Assembly: GCA_963971225.1 (NCBI GenBank)
Contig: OZ020268.1
Span: 48,162,404 to 48,226,403, forward strand
DNA from: Melieria omissa
Taxonomy: Eukaryota > Arthropoda > Insecta > Diptera > Ulidiidae
Reading direction: 5' to 3'
DNA: 64,000 nt
In this document: in pieces, positions 45,481 through 58,100 of the stretch
How the letters are laid out: each line of letters opens with the position of its first letter
Position numbering within the stretch: the first letter of the stretch is position 1
Program-made: the position numbers and the translations under genes
Notes under the pieces: model-generated
The model's input: the letters and a program-made list of their open reading frames with translations, nothing else
What the model was told of the DNA's origin: nothing
Databases searched by the model: none

Positions 45481-46360
45481 AAATTATTATTTTATTAAAC
45501 TTAAATTAAATTAAATAAAAAAACAAGTAAAATACAAAAATAAAATACAATAAAATAATAAAAAATATACAAATTCGTATAAATAAAACCAAAAATTTCA
45601 ACTTTATTAATTTTAATTTTATTAATTTTAATTTTTTTTATCAATTTTATTTTTTTTTATTAAATTTGTCTACTGATGTCTGGAGTTTTTTATTTAAAAA
45701 AATGTTGGCAGAAGAAAGAAAAATAACTAATAAAAAATTAATAATAAAAATGTGAGACCACATTTGAATAAAAAGAATAATGCAAGAATCCCAATGAAAA
45801 CTTAAAACATTTTAAAATTTATTTTAATAAAAAACAAAAAAAAAGAACAAAACTTGTAAATACATATCTGACTGAATTATTTTGTTATAATTTTTATTTA
45901 TTAAAATTGTAAAATTGTTAATCAATAGTTTGATAATCAATATTTGTTTGAGTCGACAATTGATCAAAGACTATTTTTATCCAATATATCACAATCCACA
46001 ACTGATCAAAGAATATAACGAAAATAAATAGAAAATTTAACTGATTTTTCAGAAAAACACTTTTACGGAAAAATTAAAAATATAGAAACAAATTTTAAAT
46101 TAAAATTTTTACAAATATAAAATTGTTACAGTTTCCCTAGCGATTAGAGAATTGAAAGCAAAAAATGTTTGCAGCAAGCGTTTCAAAAATTTGGTTCATA
46201 AAAATAAATCGAAAATAGCTTCATACTTAATTTTTTGAACACAAAATTGTACTTTTTTCATTAAAAATTATTAACAGAATTGTTAAAAATTGCCATGTTG
46301 GCTTCAGAATTTGTTAAACCAAAAAAAAATCTAAGGTTTTGATCAAAATTGCTTGATTCT
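45481..46360. other. very AT-rich non-coding stretch
   Basis: A/T-rich low-complexity DNA without a recognisable unit or gene. Confidence 0.45.
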
Positions 46361-46640
46361 ACGCGGTAAGTAACCTTTTAAACATTCGAGAATTCGGATT
46401 GAATCACCAGAAATTAAAGTTTGTAGTTAGTTTTGTTTTAAACTTTGTTGTAGATAATCTTACAGACCTATTAGAATACAAATTGGTTGACTAGAAACTA
46501 CTACAGTTCAAATTTATTTTTGTTTTTAACTTTTTGCTAAATAACCTTACGAGACTTTTTAGAATCCAAATAGGTTCACTTATAACCATAATTTGTGGTT
46601 AGTTTTTTAAATTTTGTTTTGAAGTTTACACTCTTTCACT
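46361..46640. repeat. degenerate tandem repeat, unit about 100-110 bp
   Basis: Three copies share 'tagaattcggattgaatca'-like text, 'agaaattaaagtttgtagtt' and 'agttttnttttaaactttg', then 'agataatcttacagac'. They start near 46372, 46470 and 46553. Confidence 0.6.
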
Positions 46641-46719
46641 CCAGTAAATTAGTTTCAACAATAATTCAACTAAAGAAAGGTTCTCTGATCAAAGCTTCTG
46701 CCCACTTACGCTTTCAACA

Positions 46720-46835
46720 ACAGTGGCAACGCTGTATTGCCTGTGTTGACGCTGACGTTCGTACTTAATCAGCTGTTGGTGCGACTACGCTGACGTACGA
46801 CTGACGCTGACGTTACGTAAACGTGGCACTTAATG
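46720..46835 (+). promoter_or_regulatory. cluster of promoter-like motifs without a recognised gene
   Basis: The stretch holds TGGCAACGCTG (46724-46734, Motif 1-like), an E-box CAGCTG (46770-46775) within TCAGCTGTTG, and three copies of GCTGACGT (about 46751, 46789 and 46804). CRE/ATF-like TGACGT words are thus repeated within 60 bp. The combination resembles fly core and proximal promoters. No coding start could be linked to it. Confidence 0.35.
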
Positions 46836-48699
46836 TAGCAAAAGCTGATTGAGTTAGTGGATTATGAAATTGCTCACAAAAACTGATAACAAAACATAAT
46901 TATTTGAGCCCTTTGCTGTTGTATGAATGGGGTTAGTTGCCTCAGAAATGTACAATAAAGAAGATATCACTCCGATTCGTATGATTGTTGAGCGTATTAG
47001 GTGACTTTGGAAATTAAGTTCGCTAGGCATTTGATCTGGAATTGTTTGCTCAGCTCAAACTTGGCTGTTGCCAACGGAGAATGGCTACGAATATTCAGTG
47101 ATTTTCTGCTTCTTCTATTTGGAGCTATTTGCAATTATTTCTCTGATTCCTTGGCAGCTCACTCAATGCAAAGAAACCCAACAAATTTTATATTAAGTGG
47201 GCGGAAAGTAATGAAAATCATTTGAGCTTAAAAAGTTGAGTGCAATATTGAAATTCTATGTACTTACGTAATAATTTGCTGTACTAATATATCTTCTTTT
47301 TTATTGTTGTTGTTTATGTTACATCACCTGGTAACGCATGGCTTGTCGTGTCGAAGCGAGCAGAAGCACTTCATTGTTCCCCAAGTTGATGAGAATTTTA
47401 TGGTCGATGAGTTAATAAACATAAAAAACACAAAACAAACATGTCTGTTAAATATTTGCAAAAAAAGTAAGATTTAGTGTTCCCTAAACAAATTATGTTC
47501 CGCTTTAATTTGAAGACATACGAGTAAATTACCTCAACTTTGGGCGCATCTATGAATTTGAAAATCAATGCAACTCAAATGTTTATTCTCAATTTTTAAC
47601 GATGACAAGTTGAATCTTTTTAATTTGTAAAAGTCAAACGGCGTTTCCACAAAACTTCAGACCCAAAATCTGACTTAGCTGCAACAGGGTCACTCAGTGC
47701 CTCCTTTCTCAACACTGATTCAAACTCTCAAAAAGCGAGCCAGACAAATTGATGGCACTCTAACTGTGTTCTTAAGACTTTTTGTTAATTTCTTCCACCA
47801 TTCGCTGTATTCATTTATTTTATTTATTTTTTAATGCAAGCGTGCGTACAGCACAAACACGCACTGCAATGTCTTTGAACTGTTGACGACAGCAACAAAA
47901 CAAATGTCTTAAGTCTAGACATTGACAAAGGATAGAATTTATTGGGACATTGTTGTTGTTTTTGGTGGTGGTGCTGCTGCTGCTGTTGGGAGCGACTCCT
48001 TTTTTTAGGGCACAGCTGCCTTGCAGCGTTGAACAGGACTCAGACGCAGAGAGTAAAAGAGAGCATAAATATGAGAGCATGCAATGCAGAATGTCTACTG
48101 GTTGTTGTTTTTGTACTTTCCATCGTTTAGGCCAGGTTCATGGACGCATTGCGTGAAGACGATAACCTCTTGTGCAGAGTTCAATGCATTTTAAAATGCT
48201 TGCTAAAATAATAATAACGGTAATGTGTGTCAATGAACAGGGCACGAAGGCGAAAGCGAAGGACAGAGTTTTCAGTTGAAGCAAATTTTGGCATTAAAAT
48301 GGAAAGAATTAACACAAGTTTTTGCTTCCACTTGAACGAAAAGTTTGAATACATTTGACCTAAGGACAAAAGTTTCATCAATTTGCAAATTCTTAAATTC
48401 TTCGTATATTTACAAGTTGAGATAATTTTTTTTTTATTTAATTCAGTAGATTGCTTTGGTTTTTGAATGAACAAAATTGCGCAAAATGTTCAAAATTTCA
48501 ATATGAATGCTTCCAATTTTAAAGGTCAACCAAGTTCGTGATACTAAAATTATGTAACATGCTATTGAAATCGAAATTTCAATGCCCCAACAACTTAACC
48601 TAACATTTCTTTCTGATTAGTTGTTATTGGATGTTTTATGTAGCAACTTCATAACAAGTTTTGCATATGCAAGAATGTCTTATTTTGTGTAGTTCGATG
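46836..48699. other. non-coding stretch, no supportable gene
   Basis: No exon is recognisable. A GTG/CTG-rich patch at 47950-47990 creates Val/Leu/Cys-rich frames. The 97-aa minus frame at 48181-48474 has no recognisable domain. Confidence 0.4.
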
Positions 48700-49370
48700 A
48701 GAAAATGTTTGAATAAAAGCAATAATTAATGTAGAGCAAAGCAGGTGGGGACGTTATGAGTTCAAAGCGCAAAGTTAGTGCAAGAAAAATTCACCAAACA
48801 CTCCACAGCTGCTCAAAAAATGCTTTTAGAGGCTTAAAATGTATGACCGACCCCTAATTATTTCTCATTTCGAATATTTTTTCTGAACATACTCATTCTC
48901 TGTCTTTAACCCTTCATGGGGTGCCCATACAAATTGCATATTTTTATGAAATTGGCTCCCACTGCTCTCTGAATTTGAAAAACGGGTATCAAATACAGAC
49001 AAATGCAATTTATTTTCTCTTCCAAAACTTGGTCTCAAACATACTGATCCCCTATATCCAAGTTTTAAAGGGGCTGCCATAGAAAATTAACGATTTTTCA
49101 TTAATTGAGCGCCCCAGTGCTGCCAAGTTACACATAGACTATCAAATGTCACTAGAGCTCCCATTTATTTTCTTCTTCAAACCATTTTCCTGTACATACT
49201 GATCTTCTATATCCAAGTTTTGAAGGGGCAGCCATACTAAATAAACGATTTTTATCAACTAAGCTCCCAAGTTGCACGAATAATGCCAAATGTCAGTCTA
49301 ACTGCCATTCATTTTTTTCTCCCAAAACTTTGTCTTAAACATACTGATCCTTTATCCAATATCTTATATA
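48700..49370. mobile_element. fossil sequence related to the hAT element's left inverted repeat
   Basis: From about 48745 the text follows 26885-27260 in order: 'ggtggg', 'tcaaagcgcaaagttagtgc', 'tccacagctg', 'ttaaaatgtatgaccgaccc', 'cccatacaaa' and 'gaaattggctccca'. It then continues as four or so tandem units of about 145-150 bp ('aaacatactgatcccctata', 'tccaagttttaaaggggc'). No transposase or right arm is visible. Confidence 0.7.
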
Positions 49371-51187
49371 TCAAAAAACTGACAGGACTTTTGGTGTTTT
49401 AAGGTCCACGTTTAATATCCAACGAATTTTGACATCTAGGATGACCCCAAGATCTTTGAGCTCTTGAGATAAATCTTCATCTTTGAGATGAATACTAGTT
49501 GCCTCCTTGTAGTAAAAAAGCTTTAAAATGTTTTTTTTGTGTTTGGTTTCACTTTACTTTTAAGTAAAAAAATTAATAAAGTTAATCAATCAAGTTCTTC
49601 CTAAGCATGATTATGCAAATGTGTGTGTGTTCAACTTCTGGTCAACTTCTGGTTGTTGAACTTGTTACTTGCGGTGCGTTTTGACTGCGTCTGCTGTGGC
49701 GTTTTTGTTGCTGTTATTGCTTTTTACAATGACCTCAGGCAATAAAGTTCATTATCGGTCGTTGTTGTCGCCGTCTCTCGCTGTGACTGTTTCTGCTCTT
49801 GTTATTGTTATTTTTATCACTGTTTTGTTGTGATTCTTGCTGTTGCTGCTTAACCCTTAAATGTTAATGAAGGCTGAATTTGATGGGAAAAAATATGTGA
49901 CACTCAGGCATTTGTATTTTCCTAAATTGAAATAATTTTTTATATATTTTTTTTCTAAAGAAATTTCACAAAATGTGACTTTAATTTTTTGAATTGTTTT
50001 TAAAGTTGCATTTTTTTACACATTCTAAATATAATAAAATAATTTTAAATATGGTTCTCGAAAACTATTAAAATATTTAAAATTAGATAAAAAAATTAAA
50101 AAAAAAAAACAAGAAATGTATGTATTTAAAAACAAATTTAAAAAAAATTTTAAAATAATAAAATAATCCTTAATGTGATTTTAGACAGCCGCTAAAAGAT
50201 TAAAATTTAAATAAAAAAATTAAAACCATAAATTAAAAACTAACTTTTAAAAAAACTAAAAAAGCCTTAAATATAAACTATAAATAGTTTAAAAATAAAT
50301 TGTTGTTAGGTTGAAAATAATAAAGTCACAGTTTGTGGAAAAAATATTAAAAACTTAAAATTATTCTAAATATAATAAAAAATTAGCAACTTGATTAAAA
50401 ATCCTACTAAAATACAATATTAAAAAATTAATAAAAGAAAATAAAATAAACATTTTTTAATTAAAATTTTCAAAAATTCAAAGTAATTTTTTTTCGTAGT
50501 AACAGTAAAGTTTTAAAAATAAATCAATAATAAAACATTTAAAATATTCTAAATATAATAAAGAAAAACTAACATTTGTTTGAAAACCCGTTAAAATATA
50601 AAAATAAAAAAAAAAATATATATATATATAAATTATAAAATAAATAAAATAAAATAACAAATATTTAAATAGATATTTTTATAACTTAAAAACGATTTCT
50701 TGTTTGAATATAAAAAGGAAACCTTTACGAAAATAAAAAGAATAAAGATAAGACAAGTTTGGATTGAAAAGTGTTAAAATATTGAAAAATTAATACAAAT
50801 AATATAATAAAAATAAAAAATTATAAAATAAATTAAATAAAATAACAAATATTTAAATAGAATTTTTTACAACTTACAAATAATTTTTTGTTGGTTTGAA
50901 TATAGAAAAGTAAACTTAAAAAAAAATAAAACATTACTAAAAAAATATTCTAAATATATAAACAAATAAACAATAAAATATTAAACAATAAATTAAAAAA
51001 AAATAAAATTAAAACAGAAATAAACAAAAATTAAAAATAAAGTAACAAATGAAAAGAATAAAATATAAATCTAAATTCCAATAATTTATAAATAATTTTG
51101 ATTTGTTTAATTTTAAATATACAAATACGAATTTAAATAATTTTTAATTAATTTCTTGTTAATTTGAACATACAAATTCACATTTTT
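49371..51187. other. AT-rich non-coding stretch
   Basis: Until about 49850 the DNA is mixed, with GTT/CTG runs. From 49900 on it is extreme A/T-rich, low-complexity DNA with recurring 'taaaatattctaaatataat' phrases, probably a worn tandem repeat. No gene. Confidence 0.5.
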
Positions 51188-51199
51188 GCAAAACAAACT
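51188..51199. repeat. 12-bp target-site duplication, left copy
   Basis: TTGCAAAACAAA, repeated at 52060-52071, brackets the RTE-like LINE. Confidence 0.88.
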
Positions 51200-52059
51200 T
51201 ACTTACTTACTTAACTGGCCATAACAACCCGTTATCGGGTTACGGCCTGCCGCAAAACTTCTCTCCAGGCGCCTCTGCTTCGCGCGCGCCTTCTCCAGTT
51301 GGTCACACCAAGAGATACCAGGGCCTCTTCCACTTGGTCCTTCCACCGGAGACACGGCCTCCCTCTTCGCCGTCGACCTCCAACCATCGCATCGAATACC
51401 TTTTTCGCCGGAGCTTCATCGTCCATGCGGCAGACATGACCGAGCCAGCGTAGCCGCTGGATGTTAACTCGCTGCGCTACGTCCATGTCCTTATACAGCT
51501 CATACAGCTCGTTATTGGTTCGTATGCGATAGTCGTCACCAACCCGAACAGGGCCGAAGATTTTGCGAAGCACCTTCCTCTCGAACACTCCAAGGGCCGC
51601 TATGTCGTTTCGTGTCATTGTCCATGCTTCAGCGCCATAGAGGAGCACGGGCAAGATAAGCGTCCTATAGAGTGAAAGTTTTGTCGGTCGAGAGAGGTCT
51701 CTACTTCTCAATTGCCTACCGAGACCATAGTAGCACCTGTTGGCAAGAGTTATCCTTCGCTTTATCTCCAGACTGACATCATTACTGCTGTTGATGGCGG
51801 TGCCAAGGTAGACGAATTCCTTGACAACTTCAAAAGCATACCTGTCGGCCTCGACATGAGACCCTAGCCGCTGCGAGTCCCTGCGTGTAGACAGCATATA
51901 CTTCGTCTTGCCCTCATTTACCACCAGACCCATTTTGGCAGATTCTCTTTCGATAGCCGCAAAGGCAGCGGTGACATCTCGCTTGTTACGTCCGATGACA
52001 TCAATATCATCAGCGTAAGCAAGGAGCTGGACACTTTTGTTGAAAATTGTGCCAAAAAA
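51200..52059 (-). mobile_element. 5'-truncated RTE-like non-LTR retrotransposon, 860 bp
   Basis: The element lies on the minus strand. Its 3' end, at 51200, is a short (AAGT)n tail after 'ggttgttatggccagttaag'. Its 5' end is truncated at 52059 inside the reverse transcriptase. The exact 12-bp duplication TTGCAAAACAAA on both sides proves a single target-primed insertion. A 3' tail of short tandem repeats instead of poly(A) is typical of the RTE clade. Two fossil relatives lie at 4.74-4.99 and 16.24-16.41 kb. Confidence 0.88.
51232..52059 (-). pseudogene. C-terminal part of an RTE-like reverse transcriptase ORF
   Basis: The open frame runs without stops from the truncation point to a stop at 51232, about 275 aa. 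It starts just upstream of the catalytic LLAYADDID box and continues through thumb and connection regions (EFVYLGTAIN, LILPVLLYGAEAWTM, RWLGHVCRM). It ends with an Arg-rich tail. Endonuclease and the N-terminal two thirds of the RT are missing, so it cannot act on its own. The intact remaining frame indicates a young insertion. The ATG at 52065 lies in the flanking DNA and is not the true start. Confidence 0.87.
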
Positions 52060-52071
52060 TTGCAAAACAAA
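52060..52071. repeat. 12-bp target-site duplication, right copy
   Basis: TTGCAAAACAAA, identical to 51188-51199. Confidence 0.88.
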
Positions 52072-53565
52072 GCAATAGTAAAAAATGAAAATTCTCTAAA
52101 TATAACAAAACTATTGAAAATGTGGGCCTTTTAAATTAATTTAATTAAAATTAATTAAAAATCAAATAAAAATACATTTAAAAATTAAAATTTTAAACAT
52201 TAATAACAAGACTTTGTTTTTAGAATTCAGGATCTCCGTATTGAATGCTTGTAACTAGTGTGTTGTTGTAATTGCAATTCACCATCATCTTCTTCGTCTT
52301 CTTTTTCTGCTTCTAAACTAATGAACGCATCTACTTTTCCTTCGCATCGGTTGCGCTAGTCGAACATGTCGCACATGTCACCGCTGCATTTAGTTACTCA
52401 GTAAATTTTACTGATTTGTTGTTGCTTGTTTTTTGCTCTCGCAAACTCTTCGCTCTGCCCGATGACAATCGGCGTAGCCAAAAATTGTTGGCTGAATCGT
52501 CGCGTCGCGTCGCGTTTCACTCAAATGGAATAACGGCTGTCTGCCCCCCTGTCTGTCTGTCCACACGCCCACTGAACGCGCTTGACGCAGCGCGTTCACC
52601 CGCACATCGGCTGCGCCAAGTCACTGACACGGCTGTTTCTGGATATTTCGTAACAATCATCAACTTTGAGTGCATTGCATGACAGCCACCCGGCCAGCAC
52701 AAACACTCGCAAGTGGGGGCCGGCCGGCCGCCGGTCGCTCTTCGGTGCTCGGCCGCACGCACACTCGCACACATTCGTCAACGTTCAAAGACTCTTATCG
52801 GCTCAAGGTCGCCGCTGTGAGAGCGGCCGCAGCATTTTGTGTGCGTTTCAACCAATTTCGCAATGTTGCTGTTGTTATTAGCCGTGTTTGTTGCTAGCTG
52901 GCTGCTTGTAAATAACAATTTTTTGAGTGCTCACCTTCTTGTTTGCACACACACTTATCGACGGCCACGACCGGCGACGGCGTTAATTTGATGAGATTTG
53001 CTGGGCGTTTGAACTCGCTTAGAAGAGTTGCACTCAAGGTCGCACGAAATCAGCCGAAAGCGAGCATATTGTCTGAGCAACAACAATTTCTATGTGTGAA
53101 CATTTTCAATATCACAATTTTCTTGTATTGGCTGTGAACCAGGCGATTTACTCTGTGCCGGGGGCATTAATTGTAATTTGAAATATTTAATATGTATATT
53201 TTTTTCAAATTGAGATTTTTTATTAATTTTAGTAACATTGTATTTAACTTTCATTTTCGTTGAATTCATTTAAATTAAATTTCTTTGCGGCCTCCGAGCA
53301 AAAGTACGGTCCGTGCCTTACACACCTTTCCTTACCTTTCTTTCAACTTTCTTTGTATCGAAGCCAGAACAATGAAAGCCAGCCAGCCAGTAAGAATAAA
53401 TGAAAAGCGTTGCGACTTGTTGTGATATAACTTCTCTGTTTAAGATGTTGTTTGTCAAAAGTCAAAACAAGGCTGAGTTTCAAATGAGTTAAATTAATTT
53501 AAGTTAGATTAAATTAGGATGATTTTGGTAAAGCTGTAGTGTCCGTTTAGTCAGCGGATCTTGCC
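52072..53565. other. non-coding stretch with a GC-rich core
   Basis: AT-rich to 52220, then GC-rich and CpG-bearing at 52480-52830, including 'cgcgtcgcgtcgcgt' and 'ggccggccggccgccgg'. The overlapping 60-88 aa frames on both strands show no known domain. It may be a promoter or regulatory island of a gene outside the window; the sequence does not show which. Confidence 0.4.
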
Positions 53566-54030
53566 AAAATATAGACAACAGTTAATCACATTTTGATTCC
53601 ATAAACAAGAAGAAGCTATGTGTCCTTACCACAATTCGTTGGAGATCGAATGGAAACCATTTTGATTGGTCAATGAACCCGACCTATAAAGCTCTCAGAG
53701 TAATCTTGCTTTAATCTGAAGTCATTTAAGTTGTCAGGAGAGTGGGATCCTAGAACTGTCCATCTAAGTCTGCGGATAAGATGATCTAAGATGGGAATAG
53801 AGTATGACCTACTTTATTCCTAATGAAGTTAGTATTCCTAATACAGTTAGCTAAAATATGCCACAAATGGACCCACTATGATACCAGAAAGAAAAAAGAA
53901 CAATGTTTCCTTACTACAAGCCAATTTGATTTGTCAATGATCTCTACCTATAAGTCTTTCAGATCAACTGATCTGAGGCCATCCAAGTTGTCATAAAAGG
54001 GTATTCTAGAGCTCTTCATCTATATGTGAA
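53566..54030. repeat. tandem duplication, unit about 270 bp
   Basis: The left unit (from about 53590) and right unit (from about 53890) share, with divergence, 'tgtgtccttaccacaa', 'ttttgattggtcaatga', 'acctataaagctctcagag', 'ctgaagtcatttaagttgtc' and 'tctgcggataagat'. Confidence 0.65.
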
Positions 54031-54109
54031 AAGATTGAGAAGAGGACTAGCAAATGGCCTAATTAAACCCTAATTAAGTTACTACTAACTCATTCAAGGG
54101 TTTCATGGC

Positions 54110-54370
54110 TAATTTGTCTGTAATATTTCGAATGTGAGGCCTTTCCAGCCTTAAAAGAGGTGAGGAGTCTTTTGTCCTTTTTCCTAACTGATCTGTAATT
54201 TGCTTGTCAATATGGGGTCTTCCCACTCTTTCAAGGGTTGTAAGGAGTCTTTTCTCCTAACGGATCTGTGATCTTTTTCTTTTGAATGCGAAGCCTTCCC
54301 AGCCTTTAAAGGGTTGTGAGGAGTCTTTTCATCTTTCTCTTAACTGATTTGTGATCTTCGAATTCGAATC
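54110..54370. repeat. tandem repeat, unit about 75-90 bp, three copies
   Basis: 'gaggcctttccagcc', 'ttaaaagaggtgaggagtct' and 'cctaactgatctgtaatttg' recur near 54136, 54210 and 54290. Confidence 0.75.
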
Positions 54371-54589
54371 TCATTCCACTTATCGAACCCAGGTGCTCGA
54401 TATAAATATTTAATCTTTAGTTCTTCACTCCGCTTGAGGGCTGGATCAACAGTATTCCAATGCAAATGGCCTTCCAATACGTCATACCAAATCGATCTAC
54501 TGAGGAATTACTGCTCTAAGATCGTGTTAACTATCATGGTATTGGATCCTGTATTCAAAATTATTTGAGAATGAACGGCTTAGGACCGT

Positions 54590-55124
54590 TTCACCGTAAA
54601 GACTTTACTTGTATAGAACAGTAAAGTGCCGATTTGCATTTTCACAGTAGCAAGTTTTTCAAAAAACAAAGTTTTAATCGGATATTTTTCAAGCAAATGG
54701 AAATCAATGGGTTGTCCAAGAAACTTTAATGAACAAAAAAGCAACAAAATGCAAAATTCACAAAAAACGGGAAAGAAGAAAGCAGATTTGAAAAATTTGA
54801 TTTAAATTTTTAGGAATAAACTCGTCTTTTTGACTAGCTGACTTATTCATTAACATGAAATTTTAACTGTAGGACAGTATTTTTTGAAATTCAGGGTCTA
54901 AAAGGGCAAAACAAGGGTTAAGATGTTGCAAGAAAAGTGATTGAATGGGTATTGATTTAAAACTTGGGGAAAATACTTCAATTTAGAAATAATTCAACAC
55001 GTATCAAAATTAAAATTTTCGAAAATCAAAATTTTGACTCCGTTTAATTTAAGGTTAATGTTTGAGGGTTAAGGTTTGTATATGGGAAGACTATGAACTA
55101 GTAGATCTGTTGACATCAAATTTC
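54590..55124. repeat. tandem array, unit about 140-160 bp, left part
   Basis: Units carry 'caaatttggtgaaaacactt', 'aaatcaaaaataattcgaca', 'cgtgtttttgatttttt', 'tcgaaaatcaaaatttgac' and 'gggttaagatttgt'. The same array continues at 58312, to the right of the LINE insertion. Confidence 0.75.
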
Positions 55125-55136
55125 GTGAAAACACTT
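55125..55136. repeat. 12-bp target-site duplication, left copy
   Basis: GTGAAAACACTT, repeated at 58300-58311. Because the word belongs to the repeat unit of the surrounding array, the two copies could in principle be independent units. Their exact abutment on the element ends favours a true duplication. Confidence 0.8.
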
Positions 55137-58100
55137 GGTAGGTAGGTAGTGGTGGCAGCTCTCATATGAGAGCTCACTTAGGCCAAGCTAGGCCCATTGT
55201 GGTACCACAGGATCTCTAACCCCTTTTTGTTGTTAAGATGTCTCGAACCAGCCCGAACCGGTGATGAAGCGTATTAGGCCCTTGGCGTCAACCTCCGATA
55301 AGTCCGCGAGGTTGGCTGTATGGTAAAACCCTAGATGTTTTTTCCGTTTCCTGCAAAGAGCGGGACAAGTACAAAGAAGGTGGAGAATTGTTTCTTCCTC
55401 CTCTATGTCTCTGCAGCTTCTGCAGAAGTCGTTGGCCAGGTGGCCCAGTCCTAATCTGGTAGCGTGGCTGCCAAGGATGCAGTGACCAGTGATGACACCG
55501 ACAACAACCCTGAGCGTGCCCTTATTGAGGTTTAGCAGACTTTTGGTGCGCTTCCAGTCCAGCTTTGGCCAGATCTTTTGCGCTGTCTTGCCTGTCTCCG
55601 AGGTTGCCCATGCGTTGTTAGCGGTTTTTGTCATCGCTTCCTCTATCACCAGCTTGCAGGTACTCAAAGGAATACCTAAGCCGGCGAGTTCTGAGGATAG
55701 CTCCTTGGTCGTTCCTTGTCTAGCCAGTTCGTCTGCCCTGCAGTTCCCCGGGATATCTCTGTGACCAGGCACCCATATGAGGTGGATTTTAAGCTGCTCT
55801 GCCATCTCATCAAGAGATTTGCGGCAGCTGATCACTGTTTTTGATGTCAGAACATGAGACCCTAGGGCCCTGATAGCCGCTTGGCTGTCAGAGAGAATGC
55901 TAATATCTCGCCTAGAGACACTGCCCTCTTTGATCCAATTCAGGGCAGCTTCAATGGCTGAAACCTCTGCTTGGAACACGCTACATTGGTCCGGCAGTCT
56001 AAAGGAGTAATTTATACTAAGTGAGTCTGAGAAGACGCCTCCGCCCACAGCTCCGTTTAACTTGGAGCCGTCGGTGTAGATCTGGTATGAGTTCCCTATT
56101 AGGGATGCTGAGCTTTCCTCCCAGTTGTTCCTATCTGGAATGGTGCTAGTGAACTTTTTGTTAAAAAGGAATTGGGGTGGTGAAGAATCCAGTTCCTCGA
56201 ACTCCTTTAAGAGAGTAAGTATCCTGGCATGTCCCTTGTTAGACTCCGACCATTGGCCGGTAGCCCGTAGTCTATGGCTTGTTATAGCCGCTGATTTTCT
56301 GCAGTGTAGGTCTAGCGGAATAAGGTGAAGCAGGGCTTCTAAAGCTGAAGTTGGCGTTGTTCTAAGAGCGCCCGTGATGATGACGCAGGCTGCCCTTTGA
56401 ACTTTCCGAAGGTGTTGGAGGAGCAGTGTTTTTTCCAAAGCGTTCCACCATATCAGGCATCCATAGGTTAAGATGGGACGTACGACAGCTGTGTAAACCC
56501 AGTGCGTCATGTTTGGCTTCAAACCCCAGGTTTTCCCCAGTGCCTTTTTGCAGGTGCATAAGGCAATCGTTGCCTTTTTGACCCTATTGAGGATGTTCGG
56601 TTTCCAGCTCAATCTCTTGTCAAAAATGATTCCAAGGAATTGTGCCTCATTCTTGAAAGGGATCTCCGTGTTGTTTAACGATAGAGGAGGTATGGGTGGG
56701 GGTTTGTACTTCCTCGTGAAGAGGACAACCTCTGTCTTCCCAGGGTTGATTCCTAATCCTCGACTAGTAACCCAGCCGTTGACCTTGTTTAGCAATACCT
56801 GCATTAGATCTCTGATCGAGTTGAGAAACTTGCCCGAGACAGTGAGAACTATATCGTCTGCATACGCCATCACTTTGCCGCAACCCCCTCCCAGGGACTG
56901 GAGCAGTTCGTTAACTACCAGGTTCCAAAGGAGGGGGAGAGGACTCCGCCCTGGGGAGTGCCCCTGCTCACCCCTCTCGAGGTAGAAGAGTCGCCCAGTT
57001 CAGCGCAGATAATTCTGCTCTGCAGAAGATTATCCACCCAGTTCACCAGGCTACTCTCCACACCAAGCCTGGCGAGCGCGCCCGTGACGGCTGTAAGCTC
57101 GACGTTATTGAAAGCCCCCTCTATGTCCAGGAAAGTTGCGAAGGTGTATTCTTTGTGTTCGAGTGATTTCTCGATCGTGTGGGTCAATGAATGTAGAGCT
57201 GTATCTACAGACTTACCCTTAATGTAGGCATGCTGACTATTTGAAATCAGATCCTGCCTAATCGTTTGTCGTAAGTGCAGATCCAGCAGTCTTTCTAATG
57301 TTTTTAAAAGAAATGAAGAAAGGCTTATGGGTCTGTAATCCTTAGGGCTAGTGTGAGAACTTTTGCCCGCTTTGGGGATGAAAACAAACCCGTACTTTGC
57401 GCCAGTGCTCTGGTATGTAGTTTAAGCTAATACTGGCTGAGAATATTGAATTGAGGAGTGTTAGGATTAACGGTCCGGCATGTTGGAGTTGTGCTGGGAA
57501 TATGCCATCTGGTCCTGGTGATTTAAACGGGTGGAAACCGGCAATTGCCCATTTAATTTTTTCAATCGATACAATACTGTTTATAGAGGCAACACAGTTA
57601 GTGCTGGCCTGAGTTCCTAGCAGCCTGTCATGTTGGCTGATCGGAAAGTGGGTATTCGTAAGAAGTGCAAGTGCTTCACCTTCTGATGATGTCCAAGAAC
57701 CATCGGGGTTTTGTAAGGCACTTGGAATAAAGGAGGAAGAGGCAAGTAGTTTCCTGAGTCTAGCAGTCTCGGAGACACTTTCAATATTACCGCAGAAATC
57801 GCTCCAAGAGCTTCTCTTGGCCTCTCTGAGGCTTTTCTTATAGGACCTGAGGGATTCTTTATAAACATCCCAGTCTTCTTCTGTTTTTGTCCTCCTTGCT
57901 CTATTAAAAAGAGTCCTAGAGTGTTTCCTAAGCTCACTAAGATCATGGTTCCACCAAGGGGGTTTGTATTTCCCTCTGGGCATGTACTTAGGGCAGGCGA
58001 GGTCCTGAGCCTTAGAAAATGCTAGAGTTAGTTGATTAACAGCCGATTCTAGCATCGTTTGGGTGTCTATTTCAGAGATTTGAATCGTTTTGATGTGCCT

